The position numbers and the translations under genes were made by a program. 64,000 nt of DNA. Source: Burkholderia pseudomultivorans (GTDB lineage Bacteria > Pseudomonadota > Gammaproteobacteria > Burkholderiales > Burkholderiaceae). Positions 46,024 through 55,584 of this stretch are shown one piece after another; the first letter of the stretch is position 1; every line of letters starts with the position of its first letter. The stretch is taken from contig NZ_CABVPP010000003.1 in assembly GCF_902499075.1 (NCBI RefSeq), positions 124,001 to 188,000 on the forward strand, written 5' to 3'. Below the pieces are notes generated by a model. That model saw nothing but the letters and a program-made list of their open reading frames with translations, had not been told where the DNA came from and searched no databases.

Positions 46024-46055
46024 AGTGTACGAATTGCATTAGTATACGACGTGCA
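46024..46055. promoter_or_regulatory. Candidate TetR operator region
   Basis: GTGTACG, AGTATACG and GTGCAC elements are clustered in the 103-bp divergent gap between the TetR and glycosyltransferase genes. The arrangement looks like overlapping imperfect palindromes, but I cannot define one exact site. Confidence 0.35.
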
Positions 46056-46107
46056 CTTTTTTGGAAACCACGCATTCCCGTCGCGAACGACGAACGAGGA
46101 GTCCCGC

Positions 46108-47346
46108 ATGAAGCTCGTCATCGCCACCTACGGCACCGAAGGTGACACACGCCCGCTTGCAGCGCTGGGCCGCGCGTTGATCGATGCCGGCCACGAAGTC
46201 CTGCTGCTGGCCGACCGCGCGACGCTCGGCTCGGCCGAAGCAGCCGGCGTGCCGTCGGTCGCGCTGTCCGGCGATATCCGCCGCGCAATCGCGCCGCACG
46301 GCGCGTTGTCGGATGCCGTGCGCGGGCGCGGCGGTTTCAACGACACGTCGAAGGCGCTCGCGGCGATCGCGAACGCGAATACGGCGGCCTGGATGCGCGA
46401 AGTCGCGGACGCCTCGGCAGGCTGCGATGCGATCGTCGTGTCGGGGCTGGTGTCGTTCGTCGGGCTGTCGGTCGCCGAGTATCGACGCGTGCCGGCGATC
46501 GGCGCGGGGATGATCCCGATCACGCCGACGGCCGCGTTTGCGTCGCCGTTCCTGCCGCCGCGCAAGCTGCCGCGCTGGCTGAACCGCGCGAGCCACCGTT
46601 GCGTGAATGCGCTGCTGTGGCATGCGTTCAGGCGCGCGACGAACGCGGCGCGCGCGGGCGTCTGCGGGTTGCCGCCGCGCCGGCGCGTATGGACCGATCA
46701 TCCGATGCTGTACGGCGTATCGCCTGCGCTGCTGCCCGATGTCGGCGACTGGCCCGCTCACGCGCTCGCGTGCGGCCAGTGGCGCATCGCCGCACCGCAG
46801 TGGACGCCGCCGCCCGAACTCGCGGCGTTTCTCGGCGCGGGCGAGCCGCCCGTGTATGTCGGCTTCGGCAGCATGGCCGGGTTCGACCGCGCCGCGATCG
46901 CCGACGCGCTGGCGACGGCGCTCGACGGTCGGCGTGCGCTGTTCTATCCGGGCTGGAGCGGCATCGACGCGGCGCTGCTGCCGCCGCAGGTCTGCGTGAT
47001 CGGCGACACGCCGCACGACTGGCTGCTGCCGCGCACGTCGCTCGCGATTCATCACGGCGGTTCGGGCACCGCGCATTCGGCCGCGCGTGCGGGCATTCCG
47101 TCGGTCGTCGTACCGTTCGCGGGCGATCAGTTCTTCTGGGCGGACCGCTTGCAGCGGCTCGGCGTCGCGGATCGGGTTGCGGGCCGGCCGGTGCAGGCCG
47201 CCGCGCTCGCTCGCGCGATCGCGTTTGCCGAACGGAACGACACGCGGGCGCGTGCAATGGAACTCGGCGCGCGCATCGCGCGGGAAGACGGCGCGACGCG
47301 CGCGGTCGCCGCGATCGAACGATGGACGCGAGCCGGCGTGCGCTGA
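46108..47346 (+). CDS. GT1-family glycosyltransferase (macrolide/rhamnosyl type)
   Basis: The 412-residue protein has the GT-B opening KLVIATYGTEGDTRPLAALGRALIDAGHEVLLLAD and the C-terminal donor-binding motif TPHDWLLPRTSLAIHHGGSGTAHSAARAGIPSVVVPFAGDQFFWADRL. This arrangement matches UDP/dTDP-sugar transferases that modify small hydrophobic molecules. A GAGGAG site precedes the start. A divergent TetR repressor suggests induction by a toxic small molecule, so sugar tagging for detoxification is possible. Confidence 0.9.
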   Translation: MKLVIATYGTEGDTRPLAALGRALIDAGHEVLLLADRATLGSAEAAGVPSVALSGDIRRAIAPHGALSDAVRGRGGFNDTSKALAAIANANTAAWMREVADASAGCDAIVVSGLVSFVGLSVAEYRRVPAIGAGMIPITPTAAFASPFLPPRKLPRWLNRASHRCVNALLWHAFRRATNAARAGVCGLPPRRRVWTDHPMLYGVSPALLPDVGDWPAHALACGQWRIAAPQWTPPPELAAFLGAGEPPVYVGFGSMAGFDRAAIADALATALDGRRALFYPGWSGIDAALLPPQVCVIGDTPHDWLLPRTSLAIHHGGSGTAHSAARAGIPSVVVPFAGDQFFWADRLQRLGVADRVAGRPVQAAALARAIAFAERNDTRARAMELGARIAREDGATRAVAAIERWTRAGVR

Positions 47347-47365
47347 CGCCGGGCCGGTGCGTGCG

Positions 47366-48061
47366 TCAGAAGTGCCCGGTGAAGCGGTACCGGCTGCCCG
47401 GGTGCCACAGGTTCGCCACCGACGCGACCATGCCCTGCGACCACGTGCGCCGATGCAGCATCAGGCACGGCTCGCGCTCGTCCATCGTCAGCAGGCGGCG
47501 CGTCTCCGTATCGGGCATCGCGGCCTCGATCCGGTATTCGACGCGCTGCAGCGGCGCGACGCGCGTCAGGTACTGGTTCGGCGTCGTCGCCGTGAAATCC
47601 TGCAGCGCATATTCGGGCGCGCAGGCCGGATTGACCCAGCGTTCCTCGAGCTGCACAGGCGTGTCGTTCTCGAAGTGCAGCACGCGCGAATGGAAGATCG
47701 GGCTGCCGGTATCGAGCTGCAGCTCGTCGGCCAGTTTCGCGTCGACGATTGCCGCGCCGACTTCGAGCACCTGTGCGCGATAGCCGTGGCCGCGCGCGGC
47801 GACTTCATCCGAGATGCTGCGGATCGCCACCAGCGTCGACTCGTATTTCGGCGACGCGACGTAGGTGCCCGAGCCGCGCGTGCGCGTGAGCACCTGCTCG
47901 GCCGTCAGTTCGCGCAGCGCGCGGTTGACGGTCATGCGCGCGACGTTGAATTCGCGCGCGAGTTCGTTTTCCGACGGCACCTGGTCGCCTTCCGCCCACT
48001 CGCCGGCATGAATGCGCGCGAGGATGAAATCCTTGATTTCCTGATAGATCGGTGTGGTCAT
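47366..48061 (-). CDS. hutC: HutC-type GntR regulator (histidine utilisation repressor)
   Basis: The product has 231 residues. The N-terminal winged helix is PSENELAREFNVARMTVNRALRELTAEQVLTRTRGSGTYV and a UTRA effector domain follows (FHSRVLHFENDTPVQLEERWVNP, RRLLTMDEREPCLMLHRRTWS). The text is very close to HutC, whose ligand is urocanate. It is divergent to a histidine-type ABC transporter with HutC-like palindromes between; no hut catabolic genes are in the window. Confidence 0.9.
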   Translation of the reverse strand: MTTPIYQEIKDFILARIHAGEWAEGDQVPSENELAREFNVARMTVNRALRELTAEQVLTRTRGSGTYVASPKYESTLVAIRSISDEVAARGHGYRAQVLEVGAAIVDAKLADELQLDTGSPIFHSRVLHFENDTPVQLEERWVNPACAPEYALQDFTATTPNQYLTRVAPLQRVEYRIEAAMPDTETRRLLTMDEREPCLMLHRRTWSQGMVASVANLWHPGSRYRFTGHF

Positions 48062-48182
48062 TGCATCGCTGTTCGAGAGACGGCGGACCGGGCGCCGCGC
48101 GCCGGGCCGCGCGTACCGCACGGTTATCGCTGCCGTTTCGTATCGTCGTTTGCCGCCGGCGGCCGGTGCGCGGCGACGTCAA

Positions 48183-48190
48183 GTATAGAC
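48183..48190. promoter_or_regulatory. GntR/HutC-type half-palindrome near hutC
   Basis: GTATAGAC fits the GTMTAKAC core of HutC-subfamily operators on the complementary strand. It lies 122 bp upstream of hutC. Confidence 0.4.
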
Positions 48191-48303
48191 AAGCTCGCCG
48201 GCCGCTTCGGCGATCGCAATCGCATTTCGCGGCCGTCCGTCGGTCCCGGCGGTTTCGTGACGCGGTCCGGACGCCTTCGGAGCGACGCCGTTCCCGAGAC
48301 TGA

Positions 48304-48313
48304 TGTCTAGACA
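48304..48313. promoter_or_regulatory. Palindrome TGTCTAGACA, candidate HutC operator
   Basis: A perfect 10-bp palindrome containing GTCTAGAC, the core of HutC/DasR-type sites, in the divergent hutC-transporter region. Confidence 0.55.
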
Positions 48314-48475
48314 GATGCGCGCGATATGCCGACTGAACCATTCGTCCGACGAAATACGTCATGCCGCTGCAAGTCATTCTCAGCTAATTGAAATAAAAGA
48401 GAATTTTTCAGAAAGGTAGGGGTGCGCGCCGAATAGAGATAAACACGGATTGCGGGTGCAGGCCAGTAAACGGCA

Positions 48476-48493
48476 AAGTTGTATGTACAACTT
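48476..48493. promoter_or_regulatory. Perfect HutC box before the histidine transporter
   Basis: AAGTTGTATGTACAACTT is a perfect 8-2-8 inverted repeat with the TGTATGTACA core known from hut operators. It ends 74 bp before the binding-protein start. Confidence 0.75.
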
Positions 48494-48567
48494 GGGTGTC
48501 CGGACGATGGCGCGCAGGTTGGGCAGGGGCCGTGCCCCTGACGTGCTCGGCCACTTACAGGAATGCC

Positions 48568-49341
48568 ATGAAGAAACTCGTGCTCAGTGTTGCCCTTGCC
48601 TGCATCGCCGTCGGCGCCCACGCGAAGGATTGGTCGACGATCCGCTTCGGCGTCGACGCCAGTTATCCGCCGTTCGAATCGAAGGACGCGAGCGGCAAGG
48701 TCGTCGGCTTCGACGTCGATCTCGGCAACGAAATCTGCCGCCGCCTGAACGCGAAGTGCGTGTGGATCGAGAACGACTTCGACGGAATGATTCCCGCGCT
48801 GAAGGCGAAGAAGTTCGACGGCGTGCTGTCGTCGATGTCGATGACGCCCGCGCGCGCCGAGCAGATCGCGTTCTCCGACAAGCTGTTCAACACGCCGACG
48901 CGCCTCGTCGCGAAGAAGGGCTCGACGCTGCAGCCGACGGCCGAATCGCTGAAGGGCAAGACGGTCGGCGTCGAGCAGGGCACGATCCAGGAAACCTACG
49001 CCAAGACCTACTGGGCGCCGAAGGGCGTGCAGGTCGTGCCGTACCAGAACCAGGACGGCGTGTACCAGGACCTGATGTCCGGCCGTCTCGACGCCGCGCT
49101 GCAGGACGCGGTGCAGGCCGACCTCGGCTTCCTGAAGACGCCGCGCGGCGCGGGCTTCCAGTTCGCGGGCGGCGACATCGACGATCCGAAGACGCTCGGC
49201 AACGGCGCGGGCATCGGCCTGCGCAAGGACGACGCCGACCTGAAGGCGAAGATCGACGCGGCGATCGCCGGCATGCTGAAGGACGGCACGTACAAGAAGC
49301 TCGAGAAGAAGTACTTCGCGTTCGACGTGTACGGCGGTTGA
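48568..49341 (+). CDS. hisJ: Periplasmic histidine/basic-amino-acid binding protein
   Basis: The 257-residue protein has a signal peptide ending at AHAKDW. IRFGVDASYPPFESKDASGKVVGFDVDLGNEICRRL is the classic opening of HisJ/ArgT-type SBP_bac_3 proteins, and DGMIPALKAKKFDGVLSSMSMTPARAEQIAFSD follows. It delivers ligand to the permease pair encoded downstream. The adjacent HutC gene and HutC box favour histidine over arginine or lysine. Confidence 0.9.
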   Translation: MKKLVLSVALACIAVGAHAKDWSTIRFGVDASYPPFESKDASGKVVGFDVDLGNEICRRLNAKCVWIENDFDGMIPALKAKKFDGVLSSMSMTPARAEQIAFSDKLFNTPTRLVAKKGSTLQPTAESLKGKTVGVEQGTIQETYAKTYWAPKGVQVVPYQNQDGVYQDLMSGRLDAALQDAVQADLGFLKTPRGAGFQFAGGDIDDPKTLGNGAGIGLRKDDADLKAKIDAAIAGMLKDGTYKKLEKKYFAFDVYGG

Positions 49342-49406
49342 CGTTTTTGCGGCGCGCGCGGCCCGGGCCGCGTGCGCCGCCCGCCTCTCTGGATGGATAC
49401 GCTGAC

Positions 49407-50096
49407 ATGATTTTCCAAGGATTTGGCCCGCTGCTGTGGGCCGGCACGGTCGAAACCGTGAAGCTCGCGGTGCTGTCGCTCGCCGCATCGCTGATACTGG
49501 GCCTCGCCGGCGCGGCCGCGAAGCTGTCGACGAACCGCGTGCTCAAGTCGCTCGGCACGTTCTACACGACGCTGATCCGCGCGGTGCCCGACCTCGTGCT
49601 GATGCTGCTGCTGTTCTACGGGATCCAGATCCTGCTGAACAACGCGACCGACCTGCTCGGCTGGGACCAGATCGACATCGACCCGTTCGTGGCCGGTGTC
49701 GTGACGCTCGGCTTCATCTACGGCGCGTACTTCACCGAGACCTTCCGCGGTGCGTTTCTCGCGGTGCCGCGCGGCCAGCTCGAAGCGGGCTTCGCCTACG
49801 GGATGAGCGGCTGGCGCGTGTTTCACCGCATCCTGTTCCCGCAGATGATGCGCTTTGCGCTGCCGGGCATCGGCAACAACTGGCAGGTGCTCGTGAAGGC
49901 GACCGCGCTGGTGTCGATCATCGGCCTGGCCGACGTCGTGAAGGCGTCGCAGGATGCGGGCAAGAGCACGCTCGATTTCTTCTTCTTCACGCTTGCGGCG
50001 GGTGCGATCTACCTCGCGATCACGACGGTGTCGAACCTCGTGCTGCACCATCTCGAGAAGCGTTATTCGGCCGGCGTCCGGAGGCTTGCACTGTGA
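49407..50096 (+). CDS. hisQ: Histidine-type ABC transporter permease (HisQ-like)
   Basis: The 229-residue inner-membrane protein has five helices, with the EAA loop EAGFAYGMSGWRVFHRILFPQMMRFALPG. IRAVPDLVLMLLLFYG is typical of the polar amino-acid permease family. It overlaps the following permease gene by 4 bp (GTGA), so translation is coupled. Confidence 0.9.
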   Translation: MIFQGFGPLLWAGTVETVKLAVLSLAASLILGLAGAAAKLSTNRVLKSLGTFYTTLIRAVPDLVLMLLLFYGIQILLNNATDLLGWDQIDIDPFVAGVVTLGFIYGAYFTETFRGAFLAVPRGQLEAGFAYGMSGWRVFHRILFPQMMRFALPGIGNNWQVLVKATALVSIIGLADVVKASQDAGKSTLDFFFFTLAAGAIYLAITTVSNLVLHHLEKRYSAGVRRLAL

Positions 50097-50806
50097 TCGA
50101 AATCATCAGCCAGTACTGGCAGAGCTATCTGTATACCGACGGCTACCGCTTCAGCGGTCTTGCAATCACGCTGTGGCTGCTGGTCGTGTCGATCGTCGCC
50201 GGCTTCGCGCTCGCGGTGCCGCTCGCGATCGCGCGCGCGTCGTCGAACCGCTGGATCTCGGGGCCCGTATGGCTCTATACGTACGTGTTCCGCGGCACGC
50301 CGCTCTACGTGCAGCTGCTGATGTGCTACACGGGCATCTACAGCCTGCAGGTCGTGCACAACCACGTCCTGCTCGACACGTTCTTCCGCAATGCGATGAA
50401 CTGCACGCTGCTCGCGTTCGTGCTGAACGAGGCCGCGTACGCGACGGAGATTTTCGCGGGGGCGATCAAGGCGACCTCGGCGGGCGAGATCGAGGCCGGT
50501 CTCGCCTACGGGATGTCGCGCTTCAAGCTCTATACGCGCATCATCCTGCCGTCCGCGCTGCGCCGCTCGCTGCCGAGCTACAGCAACGAAGTGATCCTGA
50601 TGCTGCACGCGACGACGCTCGCATTCACCGCGACCGTGCCCGACGTGCTGAAGGTCACGCGCGACGTGAACTCCGCGACCTACATGTCGTTCCAGGCGTA
50701 CGGCATCGCGGCCGTGATCTATGCGGCGGTCGTGTTCACGCTCATCTGGGCGTTCCGCAAGCTCGAGGCCCGCTGGCTGGCCTACCTGTCGCCCCGCGGC
50801 CACTAA
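50093..50806 (+). CDS. hisM: Histidine-type ABC transporter permease (HisM-like)
   Basis: The 237-residue protein starts with GTG overlapping the previous stop. Its EAA loop is [51 protein letters not shown] is conserved in HisM/ArtM. It pairs with the preceding permease. Confidence 0.9.
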   Translation: MIEIISQYWQSYLYTDGYRFSGLAITLWLLVVSIVAGFALAVPLAIARASSNRWISGPVWLYTYVFRGTPLYVQLLMCYTGIYSLQVVHNHVLLDTFFRNAMNCTLLAFVLNEAAYATEIFAGAIKATSAGEIEAGLAYGMSRFKLYTRIILPSALRRSLPSYSNEVILMLHATTLAFTATVPDVLKVTRDVNSATYMSFQAYGIAAVIYAAVVFTLIWAFRKLEARWLAYLSPRGH

Positions 50807-50837
50807 CGCATTCGCGCATTCGAAAGGAAACACACGC

Positions 50838-51605
50838 ATGTACAAGCTCATCGTCGAGGACCTGCACAAGAAGTTCGGCGACAACGAGGTCCTGAAGGGC
50901 GTCACGATGAAGGCGAAGGCCGGCGACGTGATCAGCATCATCGGTTCGAGCGGTTCGGGCAAGAGCACGTTCCTGCGCTGCATCAACTTCCTCGAGCAGC
51001 CGTGCTCGGGGCAGATCACGCTCGGCAGCGAAGCGATCCAGACCACGCGCGACCGCAACGGCTCGCTGCGCGTGACCGACCAGAAGCAGCTGCAGCGGAT
51101 GCGCACCAAGCTGTCGATGGTGTTCCAGCACTTCAATCTGTGGGCGCACATGACGGTGCTCGAGAACGTGATCGAAGCGCCGATGGCCGTGCTCGGAATC
51201 GGCAAGGACGAGGCCGTGAAGCGTGCGCGCAAGTATCTCGAGAAGGTCGGGCTGCCGTCGCGGGTCGAGACGATGTATCCGTCGCATCTGTCGGGCGGCC
51301 AGCAGCAGCGCGTCGCGATCGCGCGCGCGCTGGCGATGGAGCCCGAGGTGATGCTGTTCGACGAGCCGACCTCGGCGCTCGACCCGGAACTGGTCGGCGA
51401 AGTGCTGAAGGTGATGCAGGCGCTGGCCGAGGAAGGGCGCACGATGGTCGTCGTCACGCACGAGATGGGCTTTGCGCGCAACGTGTCGAATCACGTGATC
51501 TTCCTGCACCAGGGGAAGATCGTGGAACAGGGCGATCCGAACGAGATTCTCGTCAACCCGAAGAGCGAACGGCTCGGGCAGTTCCTGTCGGGGCGGTTGA
51601 AGTAA
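50838..51605 (+). CDS. hisP: Histidine-type ABC transporter ATPase (HisP-like)
   Basis: The 255-residue ATPase has Walker [11 protein letters not shown]-loop [13 protein letters not shown], signature [19 protein letters not shown], and Walker [15 protein letters not shown], followed by the His switch in [10 protein letters not shown]. It completes the four-gene operon; AAAGGAAA precedes the start. Confidence 0.93.
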   Translation: MYKLIVEDLHKKFGDNEVLKGVTMKAKAGDVISIIGSSGSGKSTFLRCINFLEQPCSGQITLGSEAIQTTRDRNGSLRVTDQKQLQRMRTKLSMVFQHFNLWAHMTVLENVIEAPMAVLGIGKDEAVKRARKYLEKVGLPSRVETMYPSHLSGGQQQRVAIARALAMEPEVMLFDEPTSALDPELVGEVLKVMQALAEEGRTMVVVTHEMGFARNVSNHVIFLHQGKIVEQGDPNEILVNPKSERLGQFLSGRLK

Positions 51606-51612
51606 GCAGCAG

Positions 51613-51644
51613 GGCCCGCGCGCCGCATCCGCAGTGCGCGGGCC
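51613..51644. terminator. Convergent hairpin between the transporter operon and the glycosidase
   Basis: GGCCCGCGC and GCGCGGGCC form a 9-bp stem with a 14-nt loop in the 45-bp gap between converging genes. There is no T-tract. Confidence 0.5.
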
Positions 51645-51650
51645 GAACGC

Positions 51651-53969
51651 CTATTGCGCGAGCGCGTCGGTCAGCGGCCGCTCGGCGATGCGCACGAGGT
51701 TCGTGCGGCTCGCACCGGGGCTCGACCACTGCAGGTGCATGCTGGCCGCGCCGCTGCCGTGCACGTATTCGACGCGAATCGGCACGTTCCTGCGCTCGGA
51801 CAAGCGAATGCGGCCCTTCACGGTCGCAAGCCCCGGCTGCGCCTTGTCGATCACCTTCTGTCCGTCGATCCACACGCGTGCGACGTTGTCGCTCGTCACG
51901 CTGAACGTGTAGTTGTCCGCCTTCGGAATCTCCAGCGCGCCGGTCCAGCGGATCGCATAGTTCGTCGCATTGATCCCTTTCGACGCGTCGGGCGAATCGG
52001 TGCCGCGCTCCGTGTTCAGGTCGAAGTCGACCAGCGGCGTGATCGACGAGAACACCGGCGTCGTGAACGTCGTGTCGTTGTAGTACGTCGCATTCAGCAC
52101 GCGCAGCCGCGAACCGAACGCGCTCGCGAGTGCCTGCACCTCGGCCGTGCTCCACGGATGGCCGTCCGGGTAGAGCGTGCCCTGGAACGGCGTGGCCGGC
52201 TCGACGGTCGCGGGCGCGGATGCCGTCTGCCCCCAGTGGAAGCGCGTATTCGTGCGGCCGATCATCAGCTCCCAGACGAGAAAGCCGGTCTTGCCGCCGT
52301 AGGTGCTCGCGATGCCGGCCATCGTCTGGCCGGCCTGGCCGCCCGGCCAGCCGCGCTGCAGCGTTTCGGAGTTCAGACTGTCGAGCAGGCTCGGCGGCAG
52401 CGAGTAGTCGGGCGTGGTCGCGTTGATCGCGTACGGATGGAACGCGTGGAAGTCGGAGAAGTAGTCGCCTTCCGGTTCCTGCACGTTCGGCGAGTTGATC
52501 GGCTGCGTCGCGCCCGCAGCGAGGATCGCGATGCGCGCATCGTTCATCATCATCGCGCGCGTCGGCTGCAGCGCGCCGTTGCCGCTGCAGCCGGGCTCGT
52601 TCATCGGTTCCCAGTAGAGAATGCGCGGATCGTTGCGGTGCGCCGACACGAAATCGGCGATGTAGTGCTGCAGGTCCTGCTTGTAGGTGGTCGACGCACC
52701 GGCCGCGACCGGCTGCAGGTACTGCTGCTCGACCGACAGCCCCGGCGACTGCACCCAGCGGCTGTTGTGCACGCCGAAGATCGGGGCGGCCTGCGGCCCC
52801 CAGGCCGGATCGGTATGCCAGCAGTCGTCGTAGAAGATCGGTGCGACCTTCAGGCCGTGGCGTGCGGCGATATCGAGCAGGCTGTCGAACTTCGCGAGGA
52901 ACGCGACGCGATCATTGACCCAGTTCAGGTAATGCAGATACACGGTGATCGTGTTCATGCCGTAGGTCTGCGCGTAGTCGAGCTCGCGGTCGACCGTTGC
53001 CGGATCATAGTTTTCCCAGAAGTCGATCGCGTTGACCGCGTTCCACGGGTTGTACACGGCGCCGACCACGCGCGAGAAATCGTAGGTCGCCGGTGCGACA
53101 TCCGGGTAGCGGCTCACGGTCACGTTGCCGAACGCGACGCTTGCGCCGAAGCGGCGCAGGCCGAATGCGCCGGCGCGCAGCGCGGTGGTCAGGCCGCTGG
53201 TCGCGTCGTTGATGCTGATCACCTGCGTGCCGTCGAGATAGACGTCGATCGCGTTGTTGCGCGTGACGACCTTCAGGTGATGCGTGCTGCCCGCGACGAC
53301 CGTGGGCGCCGGGTAATCGATGAAGTCGGTCCAGTTGTTCTGCTCGCGGCCCACCTGCACCACGTGCCGCACCGCGTCGAGGCCGATGTAGTAGCCGGTC
53401 AGCGCGTCGGTGCCGACCGTCGGATCGGTCACGTGCACGATGAAGCCCGCGTTCGCGGTGCCGGCGCCCGGTGCGGGCGCGCCGATCGTGACGTCCGCCT
53501 CGTACGACGCGTGGCCGTAGGCCGCGTGCTGCGCGTTGGTGACGAGTTTCGCGCCGTCCTGGCTCGTGCCGGCGATCTGGATCGTGTTGGCGCCGCTGCT
53601 CGTCCACGCCGGCCCGTAGGTGTCGAAGTCGGCGAGCGTGAGTGTCTGCGTATCGAGGGCGGCGGGCGGCGCGGCCGGCACGAACGGCGCGACGGCAGGC
53701 GCCGACACGCGCAGCGCGGGCGTCGGCCCCGGCAGGCCGAGCGTGATCGGCTGATTCGGGAAATGCGTCGGGTCGCCGCCGTGCATCGCATTGGCGACAT
53801 CGGCTGCTGCCGCCGCCGTGTTGGCGGCGCTGGCGCTCGACGACGCGTCGACCGACGCGCGCGCGGCCAGCAGCGACGCCGACGGCGCGGACGAGTCGTC
53901 GCCGCCGCAGGACGCGAGCAGCACGACGACCGCGAGCGCGGCGGGCTTGAGACGAGACGTGATAGTCAT
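51651..53969 (-). CDS. Exported lipoprotein glycoside hydrolase with PA14 domain
   Basis: The 772-residue protein has a lipoprotein signal (VVVLLASCGG, acylated Cys at 21) and a Ser/Ala-rich linker. A LamG/DUF1080-like beta-sandwich follows at about 105-290 (FDTYGPAWTSSGANTI, VYLDGTQVISI). A TIM-barrel hydrolase domain lies at about 310-615, with candidate acid/base E458 in WEPMNEPG and nucleophile E567 in FLVWELMIG, as in clan GH-A. A C-terminal PA14 domain spans about 630-768 (IRWTGALEIPKADNYTFSVTSDNVARVWIDGQ). It should act at the cell surface on a polysaccharide. A LacI gene, an epimerase and a furanose-type transporter lie alongside. Confidence 0.88.
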   Translation of the reverse strand: MTITSRLKPAALAVVVLLASCGGDDSSAPSASLLAARASVDASSSASAANTAAAAADVANAMHGGDPTHFPNQPITLGLPGPTPALRVSAPAVAPFVPAAPPAALDTQTLTLADFDTYGPAWTSSGANTIQIAGTSQDGAKLVTNAQHAAYGHASYEADVTIGAPAPGAGTANAGFIVHVTDPTVGTDALTGYYIGLDAVRHVVQVGREQNNWTDFIDYPAPTVVAGSTHHLKVVTRNNAIDVYLDGTQVISINDATSGLTTALRAGAFGLRRFGASVAFGNVTVSRYPDVAPATYDFSRVVGAVYNPWNAVNAIDFWENYDPATVDRELDYAQTYGMNTITVYLHYLNWVNDRVAFLAKFDSLLDIAARHGLKVAPIFYDDCWHTDPAWGPQAAPIFGVHNSRWVQSPGLSVEQQYLQPVAAGASTTYKQDLQHYIADFVSAHRNDPRILYWEPMNEPGCSGNGALQPTRAMMMNDARIAILAAGATQPINSPNVQEPEGDYFSDFHAFHPYAINATTPDYSLPPSLLDSLNSETLQRGWPGGQAGQTMAGIASTYGGKTGFLVWELMIGRTNTRFHWGQTASAPATVEPATPFQGTLYPDGHPWSTAEVQALASAFGSRLRVLNATYYNDTTFTTPVFSSITPLVDFDLNTERGTDSPDASKGINATNYAIRWTGALEIPKADNYTFSVTSDNVARVWIDGQKVIDKAQPGLATVKGRIRLSERRNVPIRVEYVHGSGAASMHLQWSSPGASRTNLVRIAERPLTDALAQ

Positions 53970-54370
53970 TCTGGACTCCGTATGAATGAGGAGAAGCGGA
54001 CGACTGGTGACTCGATGCGGATGAAGCGGTTTACGGCCAGGATGCGTCGCGCAACGGCACGGCGCCCGGGCGGGGGCGCGCGGGCAAGGCGGGGAAGTCG
54101 GCGTGGTGCGGGCTACGCGCGCGCCCGGTACCGCCCGCCGTCGCGTGGTGCTGTGTCACGGCACCGCTTGCTGCCCGGTGCCGTGGCAAGTATAGAAATG
54201 CCTCGAAAATATTACTAATAATTTAGCGATGGTGTTTACCCTGAAGCCTGCGTCGGCCATGGGGGGATTCATATCGACGGGAGGCATGCCGGAAGCCGGA
54301 CGGCAGCCGGCGGTGCGAGCCTGGCGAGCGGTTCGGGGAAAAGAGAAGCCGGGCAATCGCCGGCGTTCGC
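53970..54370. other. 401-bp intergenic region upstream of the glycosidase
   Basis: It holds the AT-rich operator-like sequence at 54208-54225 and otherwise no gene that I can support. Short open frames here lack ribosome-binding sites. Confidence 0.5.
54208..54225. promoter_or_regulatory. AT-rich operator-like sequence upstream of the glycosidase
   Basis: AATATTACTAATAATTTA is a near-palindrome centred on CTA. It shares TTACTAATAAT-type text with sites at 55585 and 56713 near the LacI gene and the transporter. Confidence 0.5.
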
Positions 54371-55441
54371 TCAGGCGCTGGCCGACTGCGCGGCCGTTTC
54401 GACGGTGCGAACCGACCCGCGCTCGACGAGCGGCCCGTCGAGCTTGATCGCGCGGCGCCGCACGGGCATGCCGACCGCACGACTCTGCTCTTCCTGCAGC
54501 AGGGTCTCGACCGCCCAGCGGCCCAGTTCGTAGTTCGGCAGCACGATGGTCGACAGCGGCGGATGCGTGTGCCGCGCGATTTCCTGGTCGTCGTAGCCGA
54601 GCACGGAGATGTCGTCGGGCACGCGCAGCCCGAGATGCTTGACGGCCTCGATCGCGCCGAGCGCCATCAGGTCGTTCGCGCAGAAGATCGCGGTGGGCGG
54701 GTGCGGCTCGCGCAGCAGCGACAGCGTCTGCTCGAAGCCGACGCCGGAGCTCCAGTCGCCGTCGCGCACGAGTTCGGGCGCGAACGGGATGTCGGCCGTC
54801 GCGAGCGCGGTGCGATAGCCCTTCAGCCGGTCTTTCGCGGCGTCCTGCCACGGCTCGCCGTTGATGTAGCCGATTCGCCGGTGGCCGGCGCGCAGCAGGT
54901 ATTCGGTCGCCGCGTGGCCGCCCGCGACTTCGGCCGGCACGATCGACGACAGGCCGCTGTCCGGCGTATAGCAGTTGAGCAGCACGGCCGGCACGCGCAG
55001 CAGCTCGGGCGGCAGCGCGACCTTGCGCGTATAGACGGTCGCATAGACGACGCCGAACAGGTTCGGCATCGCGAGCACCGCGTCGAGCACCTGGCGCTCG
55101 ATATCGACGTTGCCATGCGTCGAGTACACCGCGAGGATCTTGCCGTTCGCATAGGCCGCGTCGCGCGCGCCGTCGATGTTGACGACCGGGTGCGGGCTCG
55201 TCGAGATCTCGTCGGCGAGATAGACGATCAGGTCGCGCTCGCCGTTGCGCGTCATCGTCACCTCGCGCGGCAGGAAGCGGTAGCCGAGCTCGTGCGCGAT
55301 CTTCAGCACCTTCTCGCGCGTGGCGTCCGAAAACTTGGTGCCCGCCGCGTTGTTCAGCACGAGGGAAACGGTGGATTGCGACACGCCGGCAAGCTTGGCG
55401 ATGTCGGTCATCGTGGGGCGACGTTGAGTAGAGCGTTTCAC
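54371..55441 (-). CDS. LacI-family regulator
   Basis: The product has 356 residues from GTG 55441; ATG 55411 gives a start directly at the helix-turn-helix and is less typical. The helix-turn-helix is MTDIAKLAGVSQSTVSLVLNNAAGTKFSDATREKVLKIAHELGY and the periplasmic-binding-protein-like effector domain follows (IFCANDLMALGAIEAVKHLGLRVPDDISVLGYDD). It lies between the glycosidase and the epimerase/transporter genes, which share AT-rich operator-like sites, so it probably regulates sugar release and uptake. Confidence 0.92.
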   Translation of the reverse strand: MKRSTQRRPTMTDIAKLAGVSQSTVSLVLNNAAGTKFSDATREKVLKIAHELGYRFLPREVTMTRNGERDLIVYLADEISTSPHPVVNIDGARDAAYANGKILAVYSTHGNVDIERQVLDAVLAMPNLFGVVYATVYTRKVALPPELLRVPAVLLNCYTPDSGLSSIVPAEVAGGHAATEYLLRAGHRRIGYINGEPWQDAAKDRLKGYRTALATADIPFAPELVRDGDWSSGVGFEQTLSLLREPHPPTAIFCANDLMALGAIEAVKHLGLRVPDDISVLGYDDQEIARHTHPPLSTIVLPNYELGRWAVETLLQEEQSRAVGMPVRRRAIKLDGPLVERGSVRTVETAAQSASA

Positions 55442-55584
55442 GGTAGGAGCGCGGTCCGGCCTCGGCAGGATGAGCAAAAACGGTAACGAACAGCGGATGG
55501 GCTGGATCTGACCCGACAGTAGCATCGGCCAACCGGGCCGGCAATAAAGTATTACTCCTGCCTGACGCGGCCGCCGACGCTAAA

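Noticed and set aside
51654-54218. 854-codon plus-strand open frame opposite the glycosidase
   Set aside because: Composition is Arg-rich without motifs and it is a mirror of the real gene.
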